DNA of 64,000 bases from Rickettsia helvetica (GTDB lineage: Bacteria; Pseudomonadota; Alphaproteobacteria; Rickettsiales; Rickettsiaceae): NCBI RefSeq assembly GCF_963970025.1, contig NZ_OZ018776.1:310001-374000 (forward strand), written 5' to 3'. The notes under the pieces were generated by a model that was not told the origin of the DNA, made no database searches, and saw only the letters and a program-made list of their open reading frames with translations. Positions within the stretch are counted from its first letter, which is position 1. Each line of letters starts with the position of its first letter. The position numbers were made by a program, and so were the translations under genes. This document shows, piece after piece, positions 42,513 through 52,446 of the stretch.

Positions 42513-45374
42513 CTACTTCAAATATTGCTTTAAATATCTACCGGTATGGCTTTCCTCACAGGCAGCGATATCGGCAGGAGTACCACATATAACTATCTTA
42601 CCGCCTTTGTCACCGCCTTCAGGACCGATATCAATAATATAATCTGCTGTTTTTATAACATCTAGATTATGCTCAATAACTAAAACGGTATTGCCCATAT
42701 CAACAAGTTTATGTAAAACTTGCAGCAATTTATTAATATCGTCGATATGTAGTCCCGTAGTCGGTTCATCAAGTATATAAAGCGTTTTACCGGTTGAACG
42801 TCTTGATAATTCTTTAGCAAGCTTAACGCGTTGTGCTTCACCGCCTGAAAGAGTAGTAGCAGACTGACCGATTTTAATATAGCCTAGGCCCACCGCATTT
42901 AAGGTAATTAGTTTTTCATAGATTAACGGGATTTTCTCAAAAAATTGCATCGCATCTTCTACCGTCATCATTAAAATATCAGCAATAGATTTACCTTTAT
43001 ATTTTATTTCAAGAGTTTCTCTATTATATCTGTGACCGTTACAAATATCACATTTTACATATACGTCAGGTAGGAAATGCATCTCTATTTTAATCAGCCC
43101 ATCACCTTGGCATGCTTCACATCTCCCACCTTTAACGTTAAACGAAAATCTGCCTACTTTATACCCTCTAGCTTTTGATTCAGGTAATTCCACAAACCAA
43201 TCCCTAATATGGGTAAATGCACCTGTATAAGTTGCAGGGTTTGAACGAGGAGTTCTACCTATCGGAGATTGATTAATATCGATAATTTTATCAATATATT
43301 CAAGTCCTTTTAACTCTCTATATTTTCCCGGGAATACTTTGCTAGTCGGCTCTAAATGCTTTAGAGCCGCTTTATATAGAGTATGAATCATCAAGCTTGA
43401 TTTACCGCTTCCTGATACTCCCGTTATAGCAGTAAACGTACCAAGTGGAATTTTGATATCAATATTATCTAAATTGTTGGAAACCGCCCCAAGTAATTCA
43501 ATTGCCCTATTATCATGTCCTACTCTTGTTTCAGAAGGTACTTTAATTGTTTGACGACCGCTTAGATACCTACCTGTAATACTTTCTTCAAAATTCTTTA
43601 TTTCTTCAGTATTTCCTTCCGCAACAACACGACCGCCGTGAATACCGGCTCCCGGTCCTATATCAATAATATGATCTGCTTCATACATTGTTTCTTCATC
43701 ATGCTCGACTACCAAAACGGTATTACCTAGATCTCTAAGCCTTTTTAGTGTCTCAATTAATCTTGTATTATCTCGTTGATGAAGACCGATAGACGGCTCA
43801 TCAAGTACATATAAAACACCGCTAAGCCCTGAACCTATTTGAGATGCAAGACGAATACGCTGACTTTCCCCTCCCGATAAAGTACCTGCTTCTCGTGATA
43901 ACGTTAGATAATCAAGCCCGACATTCATAAGAAATTTTAATCTCTCGGTAATTTCTTTGAGTATACGCTCGGCAATAAATAATTGCTTTTTATTTAATTT
44001 TTCTTCTAAGTGACTAAACCATTTTTGCAAGGCTGCAATACTCATACCCGCTACTGCGCCTATATGAAGATTCGCTATTTTAACGCATAACGCTTCGTCT
44101 TTTAATCTAAACCCTGAACAAGCAGTACATTTATGCTCTGACTTAAATTTAGCTAGTTCTTCTTTAATTAAAACTGATTCTATAGTACGGTCCTTTTCTT
44201 GCAAACTTGGTATTATACCGGCAAAAGGTTGTTTTATTATTTGCGTTTTAGAACCGTCGTGAAATTCAAACTTTATTGCCTCTTCTCCTGAACCTTCAAA
44301 TAAAATATCCTTAACATTTTGTGATAAACTTATAAAAGGTACTTCAATAGAAAATTTATAATGATCGGCAAGAGCCTTTAATGTCTCTAGGATAAATTTA
44401 GAAGATGTACTACCCCAAGGCACTATTGCACCGTCTTTAATAGAAATTCTTTGATCCGGAACTATTAAATCTCTATCAAAGAAAAATTCCTTACCTATTC
44501 CTTCACATTTAGGACATGCTCCAAAAGGGCTATTAAAAGAAAAGATTCGAGACTCTATTTCAGTAAGCTGAAAACCCGATACCGGACAAGAATATTTCTC
44601 GGAAAAAGTAATACGCTGATTTTTTTCAAACTCGGTCTTAACTGCCGGCGGCAATTCTACAATTTCCAAATAAGTAATACCCTCGGCAAGATTTAACGAA
44701 CTCTCTAAGCTATCTGCAAGTCTATTACCTAAACTTTCGTCTAGAACTATTCTATCCACGATCACTTCTATATTATGCTTCTTATTTTTATCAAGTTTCG
44801 GTAAATCATCAATTTCGCAAACTTCCCCGTTAACTATTAATTTCTGAAAGCCTTGCTTTTTCAGATTCATAATTTCACGTTTGAACTCCCCCTTATGTCC
44901 TCTAACAATAGGAGCAAGTAAATATACTTTCGTACCTTTAGGTAGTTTGTTAATTATATCTACCATCTCGGAAACTGTTTGGCTATGTATCGGAAGACCA
45001 GTTGCCGGAGAGTAAGGAATACCCACCCTTGCATATAATAACCTAAGATAATCGTAAATTTCTGTTATAGTTCCAACCGTAGAACGTGGATTTTTGGAAG
45101 TAGTTTTTTGGTCAATTGCAATAGCAGGCGATAATCCGGAAATAGATTCCACATTCGGTTTATTTTGTAAATGTAAGAATTGCCTTGCGTATGAAGATAA
45201 ACTTTCAACATATCGCCTTTGGCCTTCTGCATAAATAGTATCAAATGCTAAAGAAGACTTGCCCGAACCGCTAAGACCGGTGATAACAACAAATTTATTC
45301 CTTGGAATATCAACATTTATATTTTTTAGATTATGTTCTTTAGCACCGCGCACCTTAATATATTCTTGGTTCAT
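42513..45374 (-). CDS. uvrA: Excinuclease ABC subunit A
   Basis: From ATG 45374 ([18 protein letters not shown]) the product is 953 residues; an upstream in-frame GTG at 45380 adds two residues. It has two ABC modules (Walker [10 protein letters not shown] and GVSGSGKSS; signatures [12 protein letters not shown] and [12 protein letters not shown]) and zinc-finger cysteine pairs ([16 protein letters not shown]...[14 protein letters not shown]). UvrA finds bulky DNA lesions and loads UvrB in nucleotide excision repair. It is divergent from ssb across a spacer with a perfect palindrome. Confidence 0.97.
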   Translation of the reverse strand: MNQEYIKVRGAKEHNLKNINVDIPRNKFVVITGLSGSGKSSLAFDTIYAEGQRRYVESLSSYARQFLHLQNKPNVESISGLSPAIAIDQKTTSKNPRSTVGTITEIYDYLRLLYARVGIPYSPATGLPIHSQTVSEMVDIINKLPKGTKVYLLAPIVRGHKGEFKREIMNLKKQGFQKLIVNGEVCEIDDLPKLDKNKKHNIEVIVDRIVLDESLGNRLADSLESSLNLAEGITYLEIVELPPAVKTEFEKNQRITFSEKYSCPVSGFQLTEIESRIFSFNSPFGACPKCEGIGKEFFFDRDLIVPDQRISIKDGAIVPWGSTSSKFILETLKALADHYKFSIEVPFISLSQNVKDILFEGSGEEAIKFEFHDGSKTQIIKQPFAGIIPSLQEKDRTIESVLIKEELAKFKSEHKCTACSGFRLKDEALCVKIANLHIGAVAGMSIAALQKWFSHLEEKLNKKQLFIAERILKEITERLKFLMNVGLDYLTLSREAGTLSGGESQRIRLASQIGSGLSGVLYVLDEPSIGLHQRDNTRLIETLKRLRDLGNTVLVVEHDEETMYEADHIIDIGPGAGIHGGRVVAEGNTEEIKNFEESITGRYLSGRQTIKVPSETRVGHDNRAIELLGAVSNNLDNIDIKIPLGTFTAITGVSGSGKSSLMIHTLYKAALKHLEPTSKVFPGKYRELKGLEYIDKIIDINQSPIGRTPRSNPATYTGAFTHIRDWFVELPESKARGYKVGRFSFNVKGGRCEACQGDGLIKIEMHFLPDVYVKCDICNGHRYNRETLEIKYKGKSIADILMMTVEDAMQFFEKIPLIYEKLITLNAVGLGYIKIGQSATTLSGGEAQRVKLAKELSRRSTGKTLYILDEPTTGLHIDDINKLLQVLHKLVDMGNTVLVIEHNLDVIKTADYIIDIGPEGGDKGGKIVICGTPADIAACEESHTGRYLKQYLK

Positions 45375-45438
45375 AATCACTTCACTACAAAATTTTTGAG
45401 ATATTTTTTAAAAAACCTGTAGTATTATAGGCTCTTTT

Positions 45439-45462
45439 ATTTTATTATTGCAATAATAAAAT
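45439..45462. promoter_or_regulatory. 24-bp perfect palindrome between uvrA and ssb
   Basis: ATTTTATTATTG / CAATAATAAAAT is a gapless 24-base perfect palindrome, 20 bases before the ssb start and about 65 bases from uvrA. It does not match the known alphaproteobacterial LexA box (GTTC-N7-GTTC). It could be an operator or simply a chance product of AT-rich DNA. Confidence 0.4.
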
Positions 45463-45482
45463 TTTAAAATAGGTAGTAATCT

Positions 45483-45941
45483 ATGGCAGGTAGTTTAAAT
45501 AAAGTAATATTAATAGGTAATGTAGGGCGTGATCCGGAAATTAGAACTACGGGCGAAGGGAAAAAAATCATTAATCTTTCCTTAGCAACAACCGAAACTT
45601 GGAAAGATCGCATCACCAGCGAACGAAAAGAACGAACCGAATGGCATAGAGTAGTGATATTTAGTGAAGGGTTAGTATCTGTTGTAGAACGCTATGTCAC
45701 AAAAGGTAGTAAATTATATATTGAAGGTTCATTGCAAACCCGTAAGTGGAATGATAATTCAGGTCAAGAAAAATATACCACGGAAGTTGTGTTACAAAAC
45801 TTTAATTCACAATTAATATTATTAGATAGTAAAAACTCTAATAATCATACTCAAGATTCAGGGCATAGCGAATATAAACATTCTGAAACTAAAAATCATT
45901 CCTTTGATCATAGCGACTTAGACGACGAAATACCATTTTAA
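45483..45941 (+). CDS. ssb: Single-stranded DNA-binding protein
   Basis: The 152-residue protein has the SSB OB-fold (MAGSLNKVILIGNVGRDPEI, then TEWHRVVIFSEGLVSVVERY and KGSKLYIEGSLQTRKW). A flexible hydrophilic linker follows, and the acidic tip DLDDEIPF is the conserved tail that docks partner proteins. It coats single-stranded DNA in replication and repair. The uvrA/ssb divergent arrangement is also known in other proteobacteria. Confidence 0.97.
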   Translation: MAGSLNKVILIGNVGRDPEIRTTGEGKKIINLSLATTETWKDRITSERKERTEWHRVVIFSEGLVSVVERYVTKGSKLYIEGSLQTRKWNDNSGQEKYTTEVVLQNFNSQLILLDSKNSNNHTQDSGHSEYKHSETKNHSFDHSDLDDEIPF

Positions 45942-45950
45942 TTATTTTCT

Positions 45951-46100
45951 GTCGTCATTGCGAGCAGCCGTAGGTTGTGTGGCAATCCATAAAAAATAAT
46001 AATAAAATTCTGATTTACAGGATTTTTTACTGGATTGCTTCGTCAAGACTTACAGTTTTTCCGTAACTCAGATGAAAAACTGATCCACGCAGGAATGTCA
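45951..46100. repeat. Palindromic element (family A variant) after ssb
   Basis: GTCGTCATTGCGAGCAGCCG begins the element and GTGTGGCAATCCA pairs with TGGATTGCTTCGTC. The right end is longer and diverged (GATCCACGCAGGAATGTCA), suggesting fusion with another repeat. Confidence 0.6.
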
Positions 46101-46145
46101 TTAAAGCCATGTAAGTAACTCCTACCAAATATTACCTTAAATATT

Positions 46146-46973
46146 ATGAAAAAACTTCTTTGTATAATATTCCTTACATCAATATTTCTTTCAGGGTGTT
46201 CTACTATTCATGATGTGGCTAGTAGGGTAAAGCATTCGCAAGATATAGCAGCTCAAAATAACTTTCAGATGCAGCTAGTAAACGGAGGTGATTTTACTCT
46301 TACGACTTATCAGCGTATTACCGACCGTAACCTACCTTTTGTATTCTATATTGAGGGAGATGGACATCTTGCAGATGGATCTGCTAATTCCGACAACCCT
46401 ACTCCCGTTAATCCGATGCTCTTAAAGCTTGCTACAATGGATAAAAGACCGAATATTGTTTATATAGCAAGACCTTGCCAATATACTCCTTTAGAAATGA
46501 ACTCAAAATGCATTAGCGATTATTGGTTAGATAAAAGAATGGGGCAGGAAGTCGTAGATTCAATTAACAATGTCATAAATATTATCAATAATGGACAAAA
46601 ATTTAGCTTAGTCGGCTTCTCCGGTGGCGGCGGGCTTACAATATTAATTGCCGCTCAAAATAGTAATGTTAAAGATATTATAACGATTGCCGGTAATTTA
46701 GATATTAAAAAGTTCGATAAATATCATAATTATCGTGGTTACTTAGTTAAATCGTTAAACCCGATAAATTATGCAAAGCAGGTTAATAATATCCCTCAAT
46801 TACATCTCTCCGGCATGGATGACAAAAGAGTCCCGCCTTTCATAGCAGAACTTTACGTAAAAACAAGTAACTCACCGTGTGTAAAAAAGCAAACTTTTCC
46901 TAATATTTCTCATGCAAAAGGTTGGGATAAAGTTTGGTCTAATATATTAGATATTCCTCTGATTTGTAATTAG
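46146..46973 (+). CDS. Lipoprotein with alpha/beta-hydrolase fold
   Basis: The 275-residue protein begins MKKLLCIIFLTSIFLSGCST, a lipoprotein signal with lipobox LSGC (Cys18). The body fits a small alpha/beta hydrolase: a strand and oxyanion region (FVFYIEGDGHLADG), the nucleophile elbow GFSGGGG (Ser around residue 160), an acid-bearing segment (HLSGMDDKRVP) and a C-terminal histidine (ISHAKGWDKV). It is probably anchored in the outer membrane on the periplasmic face. The substrate is unknown; esterase or peptidase activity is inferred. Confidence 0.75.
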   Translation: MKKLLCIIFLTSIFLSGCSTIHDVASRVKHSQDIAAQNNFQMQLVNGGDFTLTTYQRITDRNLPFVFYIEGDGHLADGSANSDNPTPVNPMLLKLATMDKRPNIVYIARPCQYTPLEMNSKCISDYWLDKRMGQEVVDSINNVINIINNGQKFSLVGFSGGGGLTILIAAQNSNVKDIITIAGNLDIKKFDKYHNYRGYLVKSLNPINYAKQVNNIPQLHLSGMDDKRVPPFIAELYVKTSNSPCVKKQTFPNISHAKGWDKVWSNILDIPLICN

Positions 46974-47084
46974 GCCTTGGGAAATATTAAATTAATCTAT
47001 TTAAATATATAAGACAAAATCCTTTATTGACTTTTATACAAAACAGTATAAGTTTTTTTACAATTTAATTTTTATATAAAAATT

Positions 47085-48421
47085 ATGCTAGGCTACGAAA
47101 AAGAACAAAGAAGTTTGACAAAAGAACAGAAACAAGCTATAGGATTGTTATCTGTAGGAACCTTATTGGAATATTTTGATCTTATGCTTTATGTCCGTAC
47201 TTCTTAATGAGCTTTTTTTTCCAAAAGCTGATGCTTATGCTACTTCGCTTTACTCTATAGCAGCTTTATATGCTACTTTTATCTTTAGACCACTCGGGGC
47301 TCTTGTTTTTGGATATTTGGGTGATACATATGGGCGAAAAACTACAGTAGTTATAACAATTATGATTGATGGCTACTTCATGCATAGTAATGGCATTACT
47401 TCCTACTTATAATGAAATTGGCATAACAGCTTCTATTATAATAATATTATGTAGAATTGTTCAAGGTATGTCCTCAATGGGAGAGGTAATAGGAACAGAA
47501 GTTTATTTAACCGAGTTTACTCTAAGCCTCCAATACAATATCCTATTGTAGCCTTAGCTACGGTTTTCGCTACTGTAGGAACTTTCGCAGCTTTAGGAGT
47601 TGCTACTATTGTTACTTCTTATGGCTTTAATTGGCGTTATGCATTTGGTATCGGTACAATTATTGCCGTTGTAGGAACATTAGCAAGAACCGCATTATGA
47701 GAAACTCCTGAATTTGCTAATGCAAAGCTTAAATTACTTAAAACTTTTGAAAAAGCTAATAGAGATATAAAAGTATTAGAAAATAATCCTATTTGGAAAG
47801 AAAAAATTAATAAAAAGACAGCAATAGCTCTATTTATAATGGATTGTGCATGGCCTGTATGTTTTTATTTTGCATATATTTATTGTGGCGATATTCTTGT
47901 AACAAAATTTAACTGTACTCCTGAACAAGTTATAAAACAAAATTTCAAATTATCTATAATAGAACTTATAAGTATAATAAATAGTAGCAGTATTAAGTTA
48001 TAAGATATATCCTTTAAAAATTCTAAAAGCATTATTAGGTATGTTTACTATTATAATATTACTATGTCCATATTTATTAAATAAAGCTTCTAATCCAAAT
48101 CAAATATTTATTATTCAATCACTTATCATGGCTTTTGCCCTTAATGTTATGCCAGCTGTACCAAATTGTTTTAGATATTTTCCAATCTTTAAACGCTTTA
48201 CTTCCGTAACATTTACATATGCTTTATCAGCTGCTTGTATGTATATTATTAGCTCTTTTGGTTTTCCTCATTTAATAAAAACCTTTGGAAACTGGGGGGT
48301 ATTAATTATTATGATTCCAACAAGTATTGGATTTGGTATATTTCATTTTGAAAAATTGGAGAAAGAAAGTGGAAATTATCCGACAAAATCTTTTGCACCT
48401 TCTTCGGTGATGTCTGCTTAA
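47085..48421 (+). pseudogene. MFS transporter (ProP/metabolite:H+ symporter type), multiple breaks
   Basis: From ATG 47085: MLGYEKEQRSLTKEQKQAIG, GTLLEYFDLMLYV, then frame changes. The MFS loop motif GYLGDTYGRKTTVV, the helix RIVQGMSSMGEVIGTEVYLTE, and FNWRYAFGIGTIIAVVGT are typical of ProP-like proteins. A TGA interrupts RTAL*ETPEFANAK (about 47698), and another shift lies near 48000. The end runs MFTIIILLCPYLLN...SVMSA to 48421. At least four lesions. Rickettsiae carry many ProP paralogues, and decay of individual copies is common. Confidence 0.8.
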
Positions 48422-48663
48422 TTGATAAATATTTATAGCAGGTTTCCTGTAATATCTCTTAGTTTAAGATACTCAGCAAAAATTATAAAATGCGTGTTAT
48501 TATTGTCTGCTTAGCAAATTATAATTTAAAACCTTGAATTACTAATCACAACAAGCTACAGAACACAAATAAGCGATACTTTTAATATGCAACAAAATTT
48601 ACAAGCAGCGTAAGAATTTAAAGGGTGGAGGCAAGTTGCCCCTGTCTTTTTTTATAGTGTAAA

Positions 48664-50228
48664 TCAATATTTTTTATATTTTATTGTTAACCGGCAGCAG
48701 GTACAATAAGTATTATCACCACCTAACAAGCTAATATTATCGTTTATATTTTGATCATCAATTATTTCGTTAAGCTGGTTTTCTATAGTCATAATTTTAA
48801 ATTTTGTAGATTTATTAACTATAAGTTTTTGCATATTAGCAGTTATTTTGTCTATATCGGTTATATTATTAAGGGCTTTAATGTTTGTTTACTATATTTT
48901 CTATAGTGTCTTTATATTATAGCTTTATCTTTAGCATTTATTGTAGTGTTATTAGCTACTTTGTCGTTTATTCCATTAGCCAACTTTTGAAAACCATCTA
49001 TTTTATGCAATAAGTCACATACATTTTTTAAACCTTTATTTGTGGCTATATTTAAAGCCATTTCACCATTATTAGTAACTTGATTAATAGCCTCATTAGA
49101 CATTTTAAGTATAAGTATTTCACAAACTTCTTCATAACCATTAGCAGCAGCCCAAGTTAAAGCTGTATAGCCGTTATTATTAATATGATTAATAGCTGTA
49201 ATGGACATTCTATTAATAAGTAATTCACAAACTTTTTTTATGCCTTCCCTAGCAACTTCAAATAACTCTCTATTATTAATATCTGTGCTGGACTTATTAA
49301 TAAGTAGCTCATAAACTACTTCTAAGCCCTTTTCTAAAGCAGAAATTAATATAGTATTACCTTTACTCATCAAAATTATTTAATTCGTCTTGATCTATAT
49401 GTTTTATTAGGTTTTGTGTGTCTACTTGATTTTTTTCTTTTATATCTGTTACTAATTTTTTCCATTTAGTTAAATTATCGTCTACAATATTAATATTTTT
49501 TGCAGAAATTACTTGCTGATATTGTTTCTTCATATTTCTTTTCTGCATTTGTTTTATTTATTTCATATAAATTTTCTGCCCTATATGCATCTCTATCAAG
49601 TCCTTTCTTAATCTTGATTGCTGCTTTATATTTTTCTATAGCTTCATTATACTTTTCTTGACTGCATAAATTATTATCCTCTGCATTTAAGCTTTCTGCT
49701 TTTTTCTCGGCTATAGTTTTATTTCTTTGCAGATATCCGTTAATTGTGTCCAACGTTACTTTGCCTATGTTGTTCCCTTCAAGATTAAGTGTTGTGTTAA
49801 AGAGTTATTAGCTTTAAGTACTTCAGCGAGGCTCCTTGCTCGCCTATTTTGTTCAAAGAAAGATCAAGCGTTGTACTACCCTTTCTTAAACTATCTACTT
49901 GCTCCTTTAATCCTCTTTTCTCTAGAAATTTTATTAATTTTTCATGCAACGTTTTTGTTGCCGCTACTTCTTACTGTTGCTGTTCTTCACATTTCTTTCC
50001 TGCCTCTGCTTTATTAGCTAAATTTTTATTCGTCAATAAATCACATATATTTTTAAAACCATGTTTTGTAGCTAAGCTTAGTGCTGTTTCACCGTTGTTA
50101 GCCACTTTGCTTAATTCAGTAATATCCATTCTAGCAATTAATTTTTAGGCTTCTTCTATATTTTTTGCTTGTATTGCGTTTATCAACCTTTCAAATGAAG
50201 TTGGAAACAATCTTTTAAAATCAAACAT
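48664..50228 (-). pseudogene. Ankyrin-repeat protein, fragmented
   Basis: The start ATG at 50228 reads MFDFKRLFPTSFERLINAIQ, followed by an in-frame stop and then ankyrin-like NNGETALSLATKHGFKNICDLL (about 50040-50110). A helical KLIKFLEKRGLKEQVDSLRK region with a leucine-rich motif (TTLDLSLNKIGEQGA) follows. Coiled-coil sequence is at 49363-49753, and clear ankyrin repeats (NGYTALTWAAANGYEEVCEIL; NGEMALNIATNKGLKNVCDLL) at 48912-49373. The tail, DIDKITANMQKLIVN to CTCCRLTIKYKKY, ends at TGA 48664-48666. At least five frame breaks are needed to join these. It would have been a cytoplasmic or secreted protein-interaction protein. Confidence 0.65.
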
Positions 50229-50427
50229 AATTATATCCTTATTAAATTCTATAAATCTTAATATTTTGTTAAAGATGAGCTATAGACAGAATCATAATAA
50301 GGAGTTTTAAGAATGCAATAGAAATTTAATTATAAGTATGCATAAGTGAGTTGAAGTTGATTTAAGAGATTTGTGAATATATAGAGGATTAAAGGAAATA
50401 ATAAGAAGTTTTAATAATTGGTAATAA

Positions 50428-50637
50428 TTATAATATATAATGTTGCCGGCGTATCACTAAGCCTTTGCAGCTTAACACCGCCTTTAGCACGCATCCATCT
50501 TGGTAGCTCATCAGCGCAGCCGCTAAATATTCACCTCGGTTAAGCTTCTGCCGCAATTTTGATGCTTGAAACTTCCCGCTACCAAAATTAAAGATAAATG
50601 AGATTAAGGCGGCTTGTTGTTTTTCGGTTAATGGCAT
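50428..50637 (-). pseudogene. Phage-type lysozyme (endolysin, GH24) remnant
   Basis: The fragment MPLTEKQQAALISFIFNFGS followed by GKFQASKLRQKLNRGEYLAAA is the central part of GH24 (T4/P22-like) lysozymes. After a small frameshift the continuation DELPRWMRAKGGVKLQRLSD is readable in another frame and corresponds to the family's 'WxRAGGKVLPGLxxRR' end. The catalytic N-terminal segment with the glutamate is not present. This is a prophage-type scar. Confidence 0.7.
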
Positions 50638-50640
50638 ACC

Positions 50641-51356
50641 CTAGTGGACGATTATCGACACATTTACCAGCTTCAAGTAGTTATTATTTACCTTCCTACA
50701 GATCCTCGCTCGCTTTTTTGCGATATATTCTTGGGAGTAGTAATAAAAATGAGGAAGGGGAGATTTATGTTTGTTAATAGTAGCCCTTATGTGTTCTAGT
50801 GTTTGTTTAGTATTTTTATTAGCATGTGTTATAGCATCCATATAAATACCTACTTCTTTCTGTTCTTTTTTGAATTCTTGAGAAATTTTTTCTTTGTTTT
50901 CAGGATTTTCCTTCCCTTTTTCATGAATCTTAATAATATCTTTTAATTTTTTTCAAACTCTTTTTCATTGTTACTCGGCTTTAAATTAAGCATTACATCA
51001 GAGTGGTCTGATGATAGTTCTTTGAGGTTATTAATAAGCATTTCTTCTTTTAATCCATTATTAACTCCATTAAGCCAATTTTCATGTTTATGATTTGGTA
51101 CTATATTTGTTACATAATCTAGGAATTCTGTTTTGTGGTAAGGCTTCGGTATTGAGTTTAGCAAATTCTCCATTGTATCTACATATGGAGCTATACTTTT
51201 GATATCAGGGTTATTAGATGAATCAGCTATAAGATCGCTAAAGTCTTTTAGCATATTTGAGTTCTCTAATTCTAATTTACGTTCTTTAAAAAACTTTTCT
51301 AGTTTATCGTTAATTTCACGTTGTTCAAATTTACCTTGAGCTGAAGAATCTGGCAT
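50641..51356 (-). pseudogene. Unidentified protein, one frameshift
   Basis: From ATG 51356 the frame reads MPDSSAQGKFEQREINDKLE to NEKEFEKN (stop at 50943). A shifted frame continues KLKDIIKIHEKGKENPENKE...KEVGIYMDAITHANKNTKQT to VSIIVH, stopping at 50641. Together they give about 240 charged, mainly helical residues with no signal peptide or membrane segment. I do not recognise the family. It lies directly upstream of the lysozyme remnant on the same strand and may be part of the same lost element, or an unrelated rickettsial gene. Confidence 0.5.
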
Positions 51357-51525
51357 TTTGATAATCCTATATTAGTTAAAACAAAAGAAATTAAAGCTTT
51401 AATTATTATTAAAACTTATATTAATAAACTTGAGAAATATTGATAATTTAATTAAAAATATTTCTTTTTATAAGGTGATAAATTTACTATTTAGACGAAA
51501 GAGAACAGCTGCTTAGTTTAGAGAC

Positions 51526-51717
51526 TTGGTGGCAGAAAATAGTTTAAGAGTGATAGACGTAATACAAATAGCTGCAAATGCACACCAAACTTTCAAAAGT
51601 TCGACAATTACAGAAAAACACAATTTAGTAAATTTAGTATTTACTAACCAAACATTAAAACCTGAAAAGCTTGACTTTATGCTGCGTCCGCCGTTTGACA
51701 GCTGCATAAAAACATGA
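51526..51717 (+). pseudogene. Serine recombinase C-terminal remnant next to tRNA-Arg
   Basis: The plus frame VAENSLRVIDVIQIAANAHQ, then EKHNLVNLVFTNQTLKPEKLDFMLRPPFDSC, is the typical end of a large serine recombinase ('LVxLVFxNxxLxxxKLxFxLRxPFDxF'). After the TGA at 51715-51717 the frame continues EIEEWRTL, another family-like ending, straight into the 3' end of the tRNA-Arg gene at 51730. No catalytic domain remains. Similar sequence is seen at 41882. Confidence 0.55.
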
Positions 51718-51729
51718 GAAATCGAAGAA

Positions 51730-51806
51730 TGGCGCACCCTAAAGGATTCGAACCTCTGACCCACAGATTAGAAATCTGTTGCTCTATCCAGCTGAGCTAA
51801 GGGTGC
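51730..51806 (-). tRNA. tRNA-Arg (anticodon TCT)
   Basis: The complement gives a 77-base cloverleaf from GCACCCTTAGCTCAGCTGGA to GGGTGCGCCA, with acceptor stem GCACCCT / AGGGTGC. The anticodon loop TTTCTAA lies within stem ACAGA / TCTGT, so the anticodon is TCT. The T-arm has GTTCGAATC, and CCA is encoded. It reads AGA and AGG. The recombinase remnant abuts its 3' end, a frequent integration site for mobile elements. Confidence 0.97.
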
Positions 51807-51902
51807 TAAACATTTACGGTAAACTTTATATCAGTTTAAGCAAAGTTTTTCAAGGATTCTTTTTTTATTAAAAATAATAAGCAAATGTGATAGAAGATAT
51901 TC

Positions 51903-52220
51903 ATGGATAAATTCTACAATTACAATTCTTCTTCACATCAGGCTTTACTTAGTCTTAAAGTAAAGCCTAATTCTAACCGGAATCTAATTAGCGATTTTGT
52001 AATTATCAATAATATCCCATATCTAAAATTATCTATAAAAGCAATACCGGAACAAGGTAAAGCTAATGAAGAAATCATAAATTATTTAGCAAAAGAATGG
52101 AAATTATCACGTAGTAATATCGAAATTATTAAAGGTCATACTCATAGCTTAAAAACGATATTGATAAAAAATATTAATGAAGACTATTTAAATTTGATTA
52201 TTAATCCCTATATTAAGTAA
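51903..52220 (+). CDS. DUF167 (YggU/UPF0235) family protein
   Basis: The 105-residue protein contains the DUF167 core: LLSLKVKPNSNRNLI, YLKLSIKAIPEQGKANEEII and NYLAKEWKLSRSNIEIIKG, ending KTILIK. It is a small alpha/beta protein of unknown function found across bacteria. It is intact and monocistronic, followed by a cluster of family B palindromes. Confidence 0.88.
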   Translation: MDKFYNYNSSSHQALLSLKVKPNSNRNLISDFVIINNIPYLKLSIKAIPEQGKANEEIINYLAKEWKLSRSNIEIIKGHTHSLKTILIKNINEDYLNLIINPYIK

Positions 52221-52244
52221 GGTGCTGTTATTGCTAGGCTGCCG

Positions 52245-52406
52245 ATGTCATTCTCGCATAGGCGGGAATCCAGACTTTTTTGCTGTCATCCCGTGGTCAA
52301 GCCACGGGATCTTGTATCACATAATGTGTCCTGAGATCCCGCAATCAAGTTGCGGGATGACATTAATTTTTTACTAGATTCCTGCGATCAATGGAATGAC
52401 ATAGAC
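52245..52406. repeat. Nested palindromic elements (family B)
   Basis: An outer pair TGTCATTCTCGCATAGGCGG...GGAATGACA surrounds an inner element with arms TGTCATCCCGTGGTCAAGCC and GATCCCGCAATCAAGTTGCG...GGGATGACA. One palindrome appears to have inserted into another. Confidence 0.7.
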
Positions 52407-52446
52407 AGTCATATGACGAAAAAATAATTTATTAACTGGAATAATT

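Noticed and set aside
48422..48663. Possible small gene between the MFS wreck and the ankyrin wreck
   Set aside because: No frame with a start signal and recognisable composition was found; the stretch is AT-rich spacer.
50229..50427. Possible gene between the ankyrin wreck and the lysozyme remnant
   Set aside because: Only AT-rich sequence with short frames and no ribosome-binding site; nothing supportable.
51513..51764. Minus-strand frame at 51513-51764
   Set aside because: It overlaps the tRNA-Arg gene and is antisense to the recombinase remnant. It has no family features.
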